Positions 1 through 6,600 of a stretch of DNA of 15,674 nucleotides are shown in pieces (the first letter of the stretch is position 1; the number at the start of each line of letters is the position of its first letter). The notes below the pieces were generated by a model. The model did not search any database. It worked only from the letters and a program-made list of their open reading frames with translations, and was not told the origin of the DNA. The translations under genes and the position numbers were made by a program. The stretch lies in NCBI GenBank assembly GCA_045638565.1, contig JAZUBN010000090.1:1-15674 (forward strand). The letters run 5' to 3'. This DNA comes from SIG471 sp045638565. GTDB taxonomy: Bacteria > Bacillota > Clostridia > Oscillospirales > Butyricicoccaceae.

Positions 1-517
1 GGTCGTCCTTGATCTTATTGAGGGACATTGCTGTAACCAAACCGATGGAAGCATGGCCATCGTGACCGCAGGCGTGCATACACTGTGGATTCTTTGAACG
101 GTAGCCGCCGAGATGTGGTGCGTGGTCGTCGTCCATACATTCGTCAACATCGTTGGAGTCGATATCGAAGCGGAGTGTTGTGACAGGACCAGGTCTGCCT
201 GTTTCGATGACAGCGACAACGCCTGTGTAGCCCTTTGTCATTTCGACATACTTTTCGTCAGCGCCCTGTTCGATTGCGCGAGCCATTTCGCCCTTGATGA
301 AGTCAGGGTCTTCAGGATAGCCCATTACGAATTCAGGGTTGATAGCGTCAGGACCCATAAAGAACTTGATGCCGTTTTCGTCGAGCATCTTTGCGATTTT
401 AGCAGTTGTGCGGAATTCGCGCCATGCCGGTTCTGCATAAGTGTGGAAGTCACGGCGAATCTTTACGATTTCGTCCTTGTACTCGTTTACAGTTGCGATA
501 ATCTTTGAATAATCCAT
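1..517 (-). CDS. M20 family metallopeptidase/amidohydrolase, AbgA-like (3' end outside window)
   Basis: The first 172 codons are visible; the reading frame runs off the window edge, so the C-terminal part is missing. The ATG at 517 is preceded by an AAAGGAG ribosome binding site. Residues 147-155 read MHACGHDGH, the M20 metal-binding Cys-Gly-His-Asp-Gly-His signature, and the N-terminus (RRDFHTYAEPAWREFRT, about 21-37) together with LRFDID (115-120) resembles AbgA, the p-aminobenzoyl-glutamate hydrolase A subunit, and related aminoacyl-amide hydrolases. Known family members are cytoplasmic zinc or manganese enzymes that cleave N-acyl amino acids or dipeptides. The exact substrate cannot be read from this fragment. 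Codons are strongly biased (GGC, CGC, AAG), like the amidohydrolase at 1489, which suggests good expression. Any partner AbgB-like subunit would lie outside the window. Confidence 0.88.
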   Translation of the reverse strand, partial: MDYSKIIATVNEYKDEIVKIRRDFHTYAEPAWREFRTTAKIAKMLDENGIKFFMGPDAINPEFVMGYPEDPDFIKGEMARAIEQGADEKYVEMTKGYTGVVAVIETGRPGPVTTLRFDIDSNDVDECMDDDHAPHLGGYRSKNPQCMHACGHDGHASIGLVTAMSLNKIKDD

Positions 518-577
518 AGTTTCGCTCCTTTATTATTATAAATTTTAATGTATTTTATAGTAGGTGTGATTTATTAA

Positions 578-606
578 GCGGACCGTCGGGGGCGCCGGTC
601 CCTACA
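578..606. repeat. GC-rich intergenic palindromic repeat (left copy)
   Basis: Read on the minus strand this begins TGTAGGGACCGG and ends GGTCCGC, with GGACC/GGTCC arms around a GC-rich centre. It lies in the 137-bp gap between the M20 gene and the HAD gene, back to back with the unit at 617-650, which also begins TGTAGGG. Such short TGTAGGG-headed units are, to my knowledge, frequent between genes in gut Clostridia. The assignment to a repeat family is from memory. Confidence 0.5.
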
Positions 607-616
607 TTTTTTATAT

Positions 617-650
617 TGTAGGGTACGGCATTTATGACGTACCGCCGTAT
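617..650. repeat. GC-rich intergenic palindromic repeat (right copy, inverted)
   Basis: It begins TGTAGGGTACGGC and contains the inverted pair GGTACG...CGTACC (GTACG/CGTAC with a short AT loop). It is oriented opposite to the unit at 578-606, the two TGTAGGG ends facing each other across about 10 AT-rich bases. It ends just before the stop codon of the HAD gene. It could help terminate transcription from either side, but no clear T-run follows it. Confidence 0.45.
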
Positions 651-654
651 CAGT

Positions 655-1308
655 TTACTTCTGATTCTTCAGATATTCCATTACTTCGCCTAAGTTATTG
701 AAGATTTTATGGCACATAGCCTTGATTTCCTCTGTCGGGGTGACCAAATCGGGCACCATTACAGGCTTTGCCCCCGAAGCATAGGCGGCACGGATGCCGT
801 TTGCCGAATCTTCAACGATAAAGCAGTTTTCCGGCTTTTCGCCAAGGTCACTCATAGCCTTGAGGAAAATATCAGGTTCAGGCTTGCTCTTTGCCACCAG
901 ATCGCCGCCGATGATGACGTCGAAATAATCTATAAGACCTTCCTGTGTCAGCTCACGGATGACGACTTCATATTTCGTAGACGAAGCAAGAGCTATCTTT
1001 ATGCCGTTTTTCTTTAAAAATTCAAGTATTTCACGGGCAAATGGGCGCAGCGGAATCTTTGTATTGAGCACATCACGGATGAAAGCTCCCGATTCTTTGC
1101 GAAAATCCTCGGCTGGAAAGTCCTTGCCGAAGTTTTCACGGACTATCTCGTTGCCCCGCTCGGTTTTAGTGCCGATAATAAGGCGGTAAACACGGTCGAT
1201 TTCGCTTTCGGAAATGCCGTATTTCACCCCTGCCTTGCGCCATGCGGCAATGCCGAGATTTTCGGTATCGAGAATGACTCCGTCCATATCAAAAACTACT
1301 GCGTACAT
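655..1308 (-). CDS. HAD superfamily hydrolase, beta-phosphoglucomutase-like phosphatase
   Basis: A 217-residue protein with all four HAD motifs: DMDG with nucleophile D7 and acid/base D9, SS at 109-110 (motif II), K142 in SKPEPD (motif III), and VEDSANG with E166/D167 (motif IV). The helical insert between motifs I and II is the small C1 cap typical of beta-PGM and sugar-phosphate phosphatases. Length is normal for the family. The ATG at 1308 has a GAGGTG ribosome binding site and its own promoter at 1340-1368. It is a cytoplasmic phosphatase or phosphomutase of unknown substrate. The M20 gene follows about 137 bp downstream and may be partly co-transcribed, although two palindromic repeats separate them. 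Confidence 0.9.
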   Translation of the reverse strand: MYAVVFDMDGVILDTENLGIAAWRKAGVKYGISESEIDRVYRLIIGTKTERGNEIVRENFGKDFPAEDFRKESGAFIRDVLNTKIPLRPFAREILEFLKKNGIKIALASSTKYEVVIRELTQEGLIDYFDVIIGGDLVAKSKPEPDIFLKAMSDLGEKPENCFIVEDSANGIRAAYASGAKPVMVPDLVTPTEEIKAMCHKIFNNLGEVMEYLKNQK

Positions 1309-1339
1309 AAAACACCTCGAGTAAATACTGTATAGTTAT

Positions 1340-1368
1340 ATAATAACTGAAAAATAAAGCGGTGTCAA
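1340..1368 (-). promoter_or_regulatory. sigma-70-type promoter for the HAD gene
   Basis: On the minus strand TTGACA (1368-1363) is followed after exactly 17 bases by TATTAT (1345-1340). The start codon is 32 bases downstream of the -10. The plus-strand amidohydrolase promoter begins about 50 bp away, so the two genes are divergently transcribed. Confidence 0.75.
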
Positions 1369-1420
1369 TTACAGCTTATGCAATTTCAACATTTTATCGG
1401 ATTTTTCCTCCAATAATTTA

Positions 1421-1449
1421 TTGACATTGACGGCAAAATGTTTTATGAT
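1421..1449 (+). promoter_or_regulatory. sigma-70-type promoter for the amidohydrolase gene
   Basis: TTGACA at 1421-1426, a 17-base spacer and TATGAT at 1444-1449. An AAAAGGAGA ribosome binding site at 1472-1480 sits 8 bases before the ATG. The near-consensus promoter plus a strong binding site predicts high expression, which agrees with the codon bias of the gene. Confidence 0.8.
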
Positions 1450-1488
1450 AATAAATAGGATAAAATAAACCAAAAGGAGAACAATACT

Positions 1489-2655
1489 ATGATTGCTATT
1501 ATCAATGCTAAAATCGTAACAGTTACTAACGGTACTATCGAAAACGGCGTTCTTCTCACAGAAGACGGCAAGATCAAGGCATACGGCGCTGACATTGCTA
1601 TCCCAGAAGGCGCAGAAATCATTGACGCCAAGGGCGGCTGGCTCACACCTGGCTTTATCGATGTACATACTCATATCTCCACATTCAATGAACCAAACAC
1701 AATGCCTGGTCTTCAGAACGACGGCAACGAAGGTTCTTCCCCAATCACACCTGAAATCCGTGGTCTTGATGCTCTCAATCCACACGATCCAGCTATCGAA
1801 AATGTTCGTAAGGCAGGCTTCACAACTTGCTATACAGGTCCTGGCTCTGCTAACCTCATCGGCGGCACAGGTCTTACATTCAAGCTTCGCGGCAACGACC
1901 CTGAAGAAATGGAAATCCCTGGCCACCGTCATATGAAGTTCGCTCTCGGCGAAAATCCTAAGCGTTTCTACGGCTCCAAGGGCAAGGCTCCATGGACAAG
2001 AATGGCTTCGGGCGCTATGATCCGCAAGATGCTCATTATGGCTCAGCAGTATTCCGATCAGCTCATCGCTTATGAAAAGGGCGAAGGCGACAAGCCAAAG
2101 TGGGATATGCAGCTTGAAGCTCTCGTTCCTGTAGTACGCGGCGAAATGAAGGCAAGAATCCACGCACACCGTGCTGACGATATCCTCACAGCTATCCGCA
2201 TCGGTACAGAATTCAATCTCGATTACTCCATCGAACACTGCACAGAAGGCTATAAGATCATCAAGGAACTCCAGGCTGTCAAGGCTGACGTTATCCTTGG
2301 TCCACTCATGACAGGCACAATGAAGATGGAAATCTGGGGCGGCAAGAAGGAAAACCCTGGCATCCTCAATGCAGCAGGCGATATCAATGTTATGCTGACA
2401 GCTGACAGCCAGTCTGCAACAAATATGCTCCCTGTTCATATCGGCGTCTGCATGGCTCACGGCCTCAAGGAACAGGATGCTTTCGAAGGCGTTACAATCC
2501 GTTCGGCTAAGTTCCTCGGCATCGACGATAAGGTGGGCTCCATCGAAGTCGGCAAGGATGCTGACGTGGCTATCTTCGACGGCCATCCATTCTGCAACTT
2601 CACACGTTGTAAGCTCACAATGATCGACGGCGTTGTATATCACAATACACTTTAA
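1489..2655 (+). CDS. Amidohydrolase family protein (imidazolonepropionase-like metal-dependent hydrolase)
   Basis: A 388-residue cytoplasmic protein of the amidohydrolase superfamily. It has an N-terminal beta-sandwich piece (1-50), then the TIM-barrel metal motif GFIDVHTH with H60 and H62, IHAHRADD (H225, H227), SIEHCTEG (H250), and LTADSQ with the probable catalytic D306. The C-terminal stretch GSIEVGKDADVAIFDGHP (350-367) is the usual return to the beta-sandwich. The family hydrolyses cyclic amides, N-acyl groups or peptides. I cannot assign the substrate; some annotation pipelines name relatives imidazolonepropionase-like, but there are no histidine degradation genes here. The gene is monocistronic, with its own promoter and a strong terminator right after. 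Very biased codons suggest abundant protein. A long open frame on the opposite strand (1369-2643) is a by-product of this bias. Confidence 0.88.
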   Translation: MIAIINAKIVTVTNGTIENGVLLTEDGKIKAYGADIAIPEGAEIIDAKGGWLTPGFIDVHTHISTFNEPNTMPGLQNDGNEGSSPITPEIRGLDALNPHDPAIENVRKAGFTTCYTGPGSANLIGGTGLTFKLRGNDPEEMEIPGHRHMKFALGENPKRFYGSKGKAPWTRMASGAMIRKMLIMAQQYSDQLIAYEKGEGDKPKWDMQLEALVPVVRGEMKARIHAHRADDILTAIRIGTEFNLDYSIEHCTEGYKIIKELQAVKADVILGPLMTGTMKMEIWGGKKENPGILNAAGDINVMLTADSQSATNMLPVHIGVCMAHGLKEQDAFEGVTIRSAKFLGIDDKVGSIEVGKDADVAIFDGHPFCNFTRCKLTMIDGVVYHNTL

Positions 2656-2711
2656 TTACTGTATTATCGGGCGATAAGCCATCCTATGTAATATAGAAAC
2701 CTCCATAAAAG

Positions 2712-2740
2712 AAAAGACCATCCGAAAGGATGGTCTTTTT
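2712..2740. terminator. Bidirectional rho-independent terminator
   Basis: AAAAGACCATCC, a GAAA tetraloop and GGATGGTCTTTTT form a perfect stem with a T-run for the plus strand. On the minus strand the same stem is followed by TCTTTTCTTTT, so it can also end the thi operon coming from the other side. It lies between the convergent amidohydrolase and thiD genes. Confidence 0.9.
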
Positions 2741-2765
2741 GTGCGTTATAGCCTTCGACTTGAGG

Positions 2766-2797
2766 ATGAGGTGCAGCGGCGTTTATCGCCACCTCAT
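2766..2797. repeat. Imperfect palindrome overlapping the thiD stop codon
   Basis: ATGAGGTG (2766-2773) pairs perfectly with CACCTCAT (2790-2797), with an inner GCG/CGC stem and a TTTAT loop. The 3' arm contains the thiD stop codon. No T-run follows, so it is more likely an intergenic repeat or an mRNA 3'-end-protecting hairpin than a terminator. Confidence 0.5.
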
Positions 2798-3606
2798 TCT
2801 GCCTCCTTTGCGTATTCGCCATTGAGGTCAAAGGCGTGATTCATAGGGCCTGAGCCTTCGCCAAGGTCCAGCATTGCGGCAAGAGCACCCGAAATATAGT
2901 CCTTGGCTCGCTGAACAGATTCAGAAAGAGAAAATCCCTTGGCAAGATTTGATGCGATAGCGCTGGAAAGGGTACAGCCTGTGCCGTGGGTGTTCGGATT
3001 GTCGATACGTTTGCCCTCAAACCAGACAAGCTCGCCCTTTTCATAAAGCAGGTCGTTGGCATCGTTGATGCTGTGGCCGCCCTTGAGCAGTACAGAGCAA
3101 TGGAAACTCTCGCCGATATGCTTTGCCGCCTTGATCATATCATCTTTGGTTTCGATGGTCATGCCGGAAAGCACCTCGGCTTCAGGGATATTTGGCGTTA
3201 CAAGGGCAGAAAGCGGAAGCAACTCTTGGGTAAGAGTCTGAATTGCATCATTTTTCATAAGCGAAGAGCCTGAGGTTGCCACCATTACAGGGTCGACAAC
3301 TATATTTTTTGCCTTATGATATTTCAGCCTGTCGGCAATCACACGGATAAGCTCACTCGACGCCACCATACCGATTTTTACGGCATCGGGGAAAATATCC
3401 TCGAATACTGCATCAAGCTGGTCTTTCAGGAAATCGGGCGATGATTCCTGAATCGCTCTTACGCCGAGGGTATTCTGGGCGGTCAGCGCTGTGATTGCGC
3501 TCATGGCAAAAACACCGTTCATAGTCATTGTTTTGATATCTGCCTGAATACCGGCGCCTCCGCTGCAGTCACTTCCTGCAATAGTCAATGCTGTTTTCAT
3601 TTTCAT
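2794..3606 (-). CDS. thiD: Hydroxymethylpyrimidine/phosphomethylpyrimidine kinase
   Basis: ThiD phosphorylates 4-amino-5-hydroxymethyl-2-methylpyrimidine (HMP) twice to HMP-PP, the pyrimidine donor for thiamine phosphate. The 270-residue length is typical. Ribokinase-fold motifs are AGSDCSGGAGIQAD (10-23), Q44 in TAQNT at the expected pyrimidine-recognition position, DPVMVATSG (105-113), TPNIPEAE (137-144), LKGGH (174-178) and the anion-hole segment NTHGTGCTLSSAI (205-217). The ATG at 3606 is chosen because AAGGAGA lies at normal spacing upstream; a second in-frame ATG follows two codons later. It is the last gene of the minus-strand thi operon, separated from the HAD gene by 88 bp that carry a strong hairpin, so its level may differ from the upstream genes. 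Confidence 0.95.
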   Translation of the reverse strand: MKMKTALTIAGSDCSGGAGIQADIKTMTMNGVFAMSAITALTAQNTLGVRAIQESSPDFLKDQLDAVFEDIFPDAVKIGMVASSELIRVIADRLKYHKAKNIVVDPVMVATSGSSLMKNDAIQTLTQELLPLSALVTPNIPEAEVLSGMTIETKDDMIKAAKHIGESFHCSVLLKGGHSINDANDLLYEKGELVWFEGKRIDNPNTHGTGCTLSSAIASNLAKGFSLSESVQRAKDYISGALAAMLDLGEGSGPMNHAFDLNGEYAKEAE

Positions 3607-3644
3607 ATCACATTCTCCTTTTCTTTGTCAGCATCGTTTTTTAT

Positions 3645-3677
3645 GGCGGCATATGGTGGTGCCCCCGATATGCCGCC
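3645..3677. repeat. Perfect 10-bp-stem hairpin in the HAD-thiD spacer
   Basis: GGCGGCATAT (3645-3654) and ATATGCCGCC (3668-3677) are perfect inverted copies around a 13-base loop. On the minus strand the stem is followed by ATAAAAAA, not by T residues, so it is not a standard terminator of the operon. It may be an RNA-processing or stability element, or another GC-rich intergenic repeat. Confidence 0.6.
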
Positions 3678-3694
3678 TGAAGCTTTCGGCTTTG

Positions 3695-4354
3695 CTAAAC
3701 CGAAGCAAACTTCCGAAAAATCTCGGTATGCTCAAAATCGGCGATATAACAATCGGAAATAGCGCGTATTTCATCCTGTCGTTTTTCGCTTTTATCGAAT
3801 ACCGAAACCACTGTGAAGCCATCATTTTTTGCGGTTTTTATGGCGTGGAGAGCATCTTCAAAAATAACGGTCGAGCCGCGGTCGGAACTAAAGTATTCCA
3901 TAGCCTTGCGGAAAATAGCAGGCTCATCCTTGCCGTAGCCGACTTCACTGCAGGTGAAAACAGCCTCAAAATAATGGGACATTCCGCATCTTGAAAGGGC
4001 GGCCTCTATCTGATAGCGGTCGGATGCCGTGGCGATACACATCGGAATGCCCTTTTGCTTCATCTCTTCGAGAAATTCGGTTACACCCGGCTTGGGCATT
4101 ACTTCATTGATGTAAAAATGCTCGATTGTGCCGTTTATACCCGACATTATCTGCTCTTCCGAAAGGGGGAGGTCATATTCCTTTCTGAAATAGCAGGCCG
4201 ACTGATAAAGGCTGAGGGCTCTTACATCTTCACGCAGCGATGGCTTTGGCTCTTTGCCGAGAGAGCGCAGATATATTTCGCCCACACTCTCCCAGATGAA
4301 CATGGAATCAAATAGGGTGCCGTCAAAGTCAAATATGGCGCATTTTATTTTCAT
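3695..4354 (-). CDS. HAD superfamily phosphatase in thiamine operon (candidate thiamine-phosphate phosphatase)
   Basis: A 219-residue HAD hydrolase: DFDGT with D9 and D11, ATAS near 108-111 (motif II), K142 in GYGKDEP (motif III) and FED (165-167, motif IV), with a C1 helical cap. Its ATG overlaps the thiE stop codon in an ATGA (4351-4354), so the two are translationally coupled. The HAD fold and motifs are seen directly. A role in thiamine metabolism is inferred from the tight coupling to thiE under TPP riboswitch control. A plausible job is dephosphorylating thiamine phosphate, the ThiE product, to thiamine so that thiamine pyrophosphokinase elsewhere can make TPP. Removing phosphate from HMP-P or from damaged intermediates is an alternative. 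It is only distantly similar to the HAD protein at 655-1308. Confidence 0.85.
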   Translation of the reverse strand: MKIKCAIFDFDGTLFDSMFIWESVGEIYLRSLGKEPKPSLREDVRALSLYQSACYFRKEYDLPLSEEQIMSGINGTIEHFYINEVMPKPGVTEFLEEMKQKGIPMCIATASDRYQIEAALSRCGMSHYFEAVFTCSEVGYGKDEPAIFRKAMEYFSSDRGSTVIFEDALHAIKTAKNDGFTVVSVFDKSEKRQDEIRAISDCYIADFEHTEIFRKFASV

Positions 4355-4992
4355 GCATTCACCATTTCTTCCGAAAGCTTACGAAGCAGACGGCATTCGT
4401 TTTCAATGTCATCGGCGGCGAAAATCGCGCTGACGAGGGCGACACCGTCCACCCCTGTGCCTGCAAGCTGTGATATATTGGATTTGCCTATGCCGCCTAT
4501 GGCGACAACAGGGATATCAACGGCGGCGCAAATATCGCGGAGGATTTCCTTCGGCAGAACATCCACGTCGGTTTTTGTGGATGTTGAAAACATAGCGCCC
4601 ACGCCGAGACAGTCTGCGCCGTTTTTCACAGCCTGGAGCGCTTCTTCAACAGAGTGTGCGGAAACGCCTATCATCATATCATTCCCCACTCTTTCGCGGA
4701 CCTTTGAAGCTTCCATATCCTCCTGTCCCACATGGATGCCGTCAGCGCGGCATTTTATTGCGATTTCCACATTGTCATTGACAAAAAACGGCACGCCGTA
4801 TTTTCTGCACAAGGCGGAAATTTCCATTGCTTCATTGAGGAAGGCCTCATCGTCAAGCTCCTTTTCGCGAAGCTGTACGCAGGTAACGCCCCCTTTGAGG
4901 GCAGATTCGACCTGCTGATAAAGGCTCTGTTTTCCCACCCACGCTCTGTCGGTGACGGCGTAGAGCAGCATTGTTTTTTTATCGCACTTCAT
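4351..4992 (-). CDS. thiE: Thiamine-phosphate synthase
   Basis: ThiE joins HMP-PP and thiazole phosphate to give thiamine phosphate and pyrophosphate in the cytoplasm. At 213 residues it has normal length for this TIM-barrel enzyme. Visible motifs are VQLREK (39-44), VNDN (71-74, Mg-pyrophosphate site), HVGQED (87-92), GVSAH (109-113), GVGAMFSTSTK (130-140) and AIGGI (164-168). The ATG at 4992 lies inside the 3' end of thiM (14-bp overlap), and the end of thiE overlaps the HAD start by 4 bp, so thiM-thiE-HAD are probably translated in a coupled way. It sits directly after the thiazole kinase, the enzyme that makes its second substrate. Confidence 0.96.
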   Translation of the reverse strand: MKCDKKTMLLYAVTDRAWVGKQSLYQQVESALKGGVTCVQLREKELDDEAFLNEAMEISALCRKYGVPFFVNDNVEIAIKCRADGIHVGQEDMEASKVRERVGNDMMIGVSAHSVEEALQAVKNGADCLGVGAMFSTSTKTDVDVLPKEILRDICAAVDIPVVAIGGIGKSNISQLAGTGVDGVALVSAIFAADDIENECRLLRKLSEEMVNA

Positions 4993-5800
4993 ATTTTGCT
5001 CCCTTCTCCAGCATATCAGGTGTCATATTGTAAATTGCATCGATGATGTAATTTCTGCAGGAGGAATTGCCGTCCTTTTCGGAAAGTCTGCTGTGAGCGA
5101 TTTCGCCTGCGTATCCCATAGCGCAGACGGCGGCAGCGGCGGCCTCAAGAGGAGTTTTGGGATTTGCCGTTACAAATGCGGCAGTCATGGTAGAAAGCTG
5201 ACAGCCTGTGCCTGTTATAGACGACATAACAGGATGTCCGTTACGGATGCAGTATGCCTTGTTTTCATCTGCAACGATATCGATTGCCCCTGTGATGGCG
5301 ATTACCGCCCCTGTCTTTGCGGCAAAGGCTTTTGCAAAGGCTATTACATCGTCAAGATTTTCGTTAGTCACCTTGTCGGCAACGTCAGCGTCAACACCCT
5401 TTGTTGTGCCGCCGCCAAGGGCGAGAGTCTTGATTTCTGAAATATTGCCGCGGATAACTGTCAGCTTCACTTCGTCAAGAAGCTTGATTGCTGTCTGTGT
5501 GCGAAGCTTTGATGCCCCTGCTCCGACAGGGTCCAATACGACAGGATGATTAAGCTCGTTTGCACGCTTGCCTGCAATAAGCATGGATTCGATGGTGCGG
5601 CTGTTGAGCGTACCGATATTTATATTGAGGCCTGCGCAGATGGTTGTGATTTCGGCTACCTCCTCCATATCATCGGCCATAATCGGAGATGCTCCGCAGG
5701 CAAGGATGATGTTGGCGCAGTCGTTTACTGTGACATAGTTTGTGATGTTGTGGATGAGGGGACATTTTTCGCGTACATTTTCAAATATAGTCTTAAACAT
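4979..5800 (-). CDS. thiM: Hydroxyethylthiazole kinase
   Basis: ThiM phosphorylates 4-methyl-5-(2-hydroxyethyl)thiazole using ATP, the salvage entry for the thiazole half of thiamine. The 273-residue length is typical. Motifs are LIHNITNYVTVND (15-27, substrate site), GASPIM (36-41), LDPVGAGAS (89-97), RGN..E (117-122) and GTGC with the catalytic Cys200. It starts 12 bp after thiW and overlaps thiE by 14 bp, so it is the second gene of the operon. No de novo thiazole genes (thiG, thiH, thiS) are in the window, and pairing with ThiW argues that this operon scavenges thiazole from outside. Confidence 0.96.
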   Translation of the reverse strand: MFKTIFENVREKCPLIHNITNYVTVNDCANIILACGASPIMADDMEEVAEITTICAGLNINIGTLNSRTIESMLIAGKRANELNHPVVLDPVGAGASKLRTQTAIKLLDEVKLTVIRGNISEIKTLALGGGTTKGVDADVADKVTNENLDDVIAFAKAFAAKTGAVIAITGAIDIVADENKAYCIRNGHPVMSSITGTGCQLSTMTAAFVTANPKTPLEAAAAAVCAMGYAGEIAHSRLSEKDGNSSCRNYIIDAIYNMTPDMLEKGAKYEVR

Positions 5801-5812
5801 AAGTTTTCCTCC

Positions 5813-6331
5813 CTATCGGTCAAGATTTTCCTGCATTTTATGCAGAATACCGGATTTTTTAAGGCTGTAAATCAGTACAGCCGATATGATGGCGCCGCCT
5901 GCTGTGGAAATCAGGAAGGGAATTATATAGGCGTAGAAGGCAAGGTTTGCTGCGCTCTGTCCCATAAAGAAAATTGCGACAGGATATGCGCACAGGCCGC
6001 CCAGAATGGAAGTGCCCAGCACTTCGCCAATGAGGGTGAGGGGGATGTTTTCTGTCTTTTTGTAAACGAGACCGCATACAATAGCGCCCAGCATACTGCC
6101 CGGAAAAGCCATCAGGCTGCCCAGCCCAAGCAGATTGCGGATGAGAGCCGCGCCAAAGGCGGCGCCCAGGCTGTAGGAAGGGCCGAGAAGCACGGCACAC
6201 AGGATATTGACCATATGCTGAACAGGCGAGCATTTACTGCCGAAAACAGGGAAGGAAAAAAGGCTTCCCACAACTGCGACAGCGCAGAATATGCCGCAAA
6301 CGGCAAGTTTTTTGGTGTTTGTCTTTGTCAT
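5813..6331 (-). CDS. thiW: ECF transporter S component ThiW (predicted thiazole uptake)
   Basis: A small (172 aa) very hydrophobic protein with about five to six membrane segments. SPVQHMVNILCAVLLGP (35-51) and LMAFPGSMLGAI (73-84) match ThiW as I know it, the substrate-binding S component of a group II ECF transporter. ThiW is predicted, from TPP-riboswitch linkage and co-occurrence with thiM in comparative genomics, to take up hydroxyethylthiazole. It would depend on a shared EcfA/A'/T energizing module, which is not in this window. The ATG at 6331 has AAAGGAG nine bases upstream. It is the first gene after two TPP riboswitches and an extra structured leader (6340-6540) that may mask this same ribosome binding site. 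Confidence 0.92.
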   Translation of the reverse strand: MTKTNTKKLAVCGIFCAVAVVGSLFSFPVFGSKCSPVQHMVNILCAVLLGPSYSLGAAFGAALIRNLLGLGSLMAFPGSMLGAIVCGLVYKKTENIPLTLIGEVLGTSILGGLCAYPVAIFFMGQSAANLAFYAYIIPFLISTAGGAIISAVLIYSLKKSGILHKMQENLDR

Positions 6332-6339
6332 TTTGATTT

Positions 6340-6540
6340 TCTCCTTTGATTTTTCAGGAAACGGCGGTATTCAGCGTCGCTTCCAAAAATGGATACAGTT
6401 ATCCCTTGTGATAACTGCATGGAAGTTCGGTCGATGCTTTATGGCATCCTCTCACGCCGGAACACGGCTTCCCATCGCTGATATACAAGACTCAGGGCGC
6501 TCCCCCTCAGTCCGCCACACGGGTGGATTTTTTCCTCCTT
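6340..6540 (-). ncRNA. Candidate structured leader RNA with TPP-riboswitch-like sub-motifs, before thiW
   Basis: This ~200-nt stretch lies after terminator B and before thiW. On the minus strand, nested pairs are visible: GGCGG/CCGCC (6516-6512 with 6367-6363), CAGCG/CGCTG (6480-6476 with 6376-6372), a GACT-AGGG hairpin with one mismatch, GATGC/GCATC, CTTCCA/TGGAAG and an 8-bp CAGTTATC/GATAACTG hairpin. The order GGGAAGC, TGAGAGGA, TCGACC, GGATAA, GGAAG matches the order of segments in the two genuine TPP aptamers upstream, but CTGAGA is GTGAGA and CCTGAT and TGCC are missing. Near the start codon, TTTCCT (6361-6356) can pair with the Shine-Dalgarno AGGAGA (6345-6340), or instead with AGGAAA (6536-6531). 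It could be a decayed or variant TPP element, or an unrelated structured repeat. Confidence 0.45.
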
Positions 6541-6545
6541 TCCCG

Positions 6546-6588
6546 AAAAATAAAAAACAGGAGAATACCTTTTGTGGTATCCTCCTGT
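6546..6588 (-). terminator. Intrinsic terminator of TPP riboswitch B
   Basis: On the minus strand ACAGGAGGATACC pairs with GGTATTCTCCTG around a short A-rich loop, followed by a T-rich tract with one A. It lies 13 bases after the aptamer. Its stem starts with the same ACAGGAGG as terminator A, so the whole aptamer-terminator module is duplicated. Confidence 0.9.
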
Positions 6589-6600
6589 AACAGAGCTAAA

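Noticed and set aside
113..508. 131-codon plus-strand open frame at the window start
   Set aside because: It is antisense to the M20 peptidase, whose metal-binding signature is read on the minus strand.
1369..2643. 424-codon open frame on the minus strand opposite the amidohydrolase
   Set aside because: The plus-strand frame has full amidohydrolase motifs, a promoter, a ribosome binding site and a terminator. The antisense frame is rich in Cys, His and Ala in no known pattern and results from strong codon bias.
3645..3677. Hairpin between the HAD gene and thiD as a rho-independent terminator
   Set aside because: The stem is followed by A residues, not T, on the transcribed (minus) strand, and thiD has no visible promoter of its own, so read-through is needed.
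5546..6349. 267-codon plus-strand open frame across thiM and thiW
   Set aside because: It is antisense to two clearly recognised thi genes, has odd composition and no ribosome binding site.
6291..6590. 99-codon plus-strand open frame through the thiW leader
   Set aside because: No ribosome binding site; the region is better explained as a minus-strand leader RNA plus a terminator.
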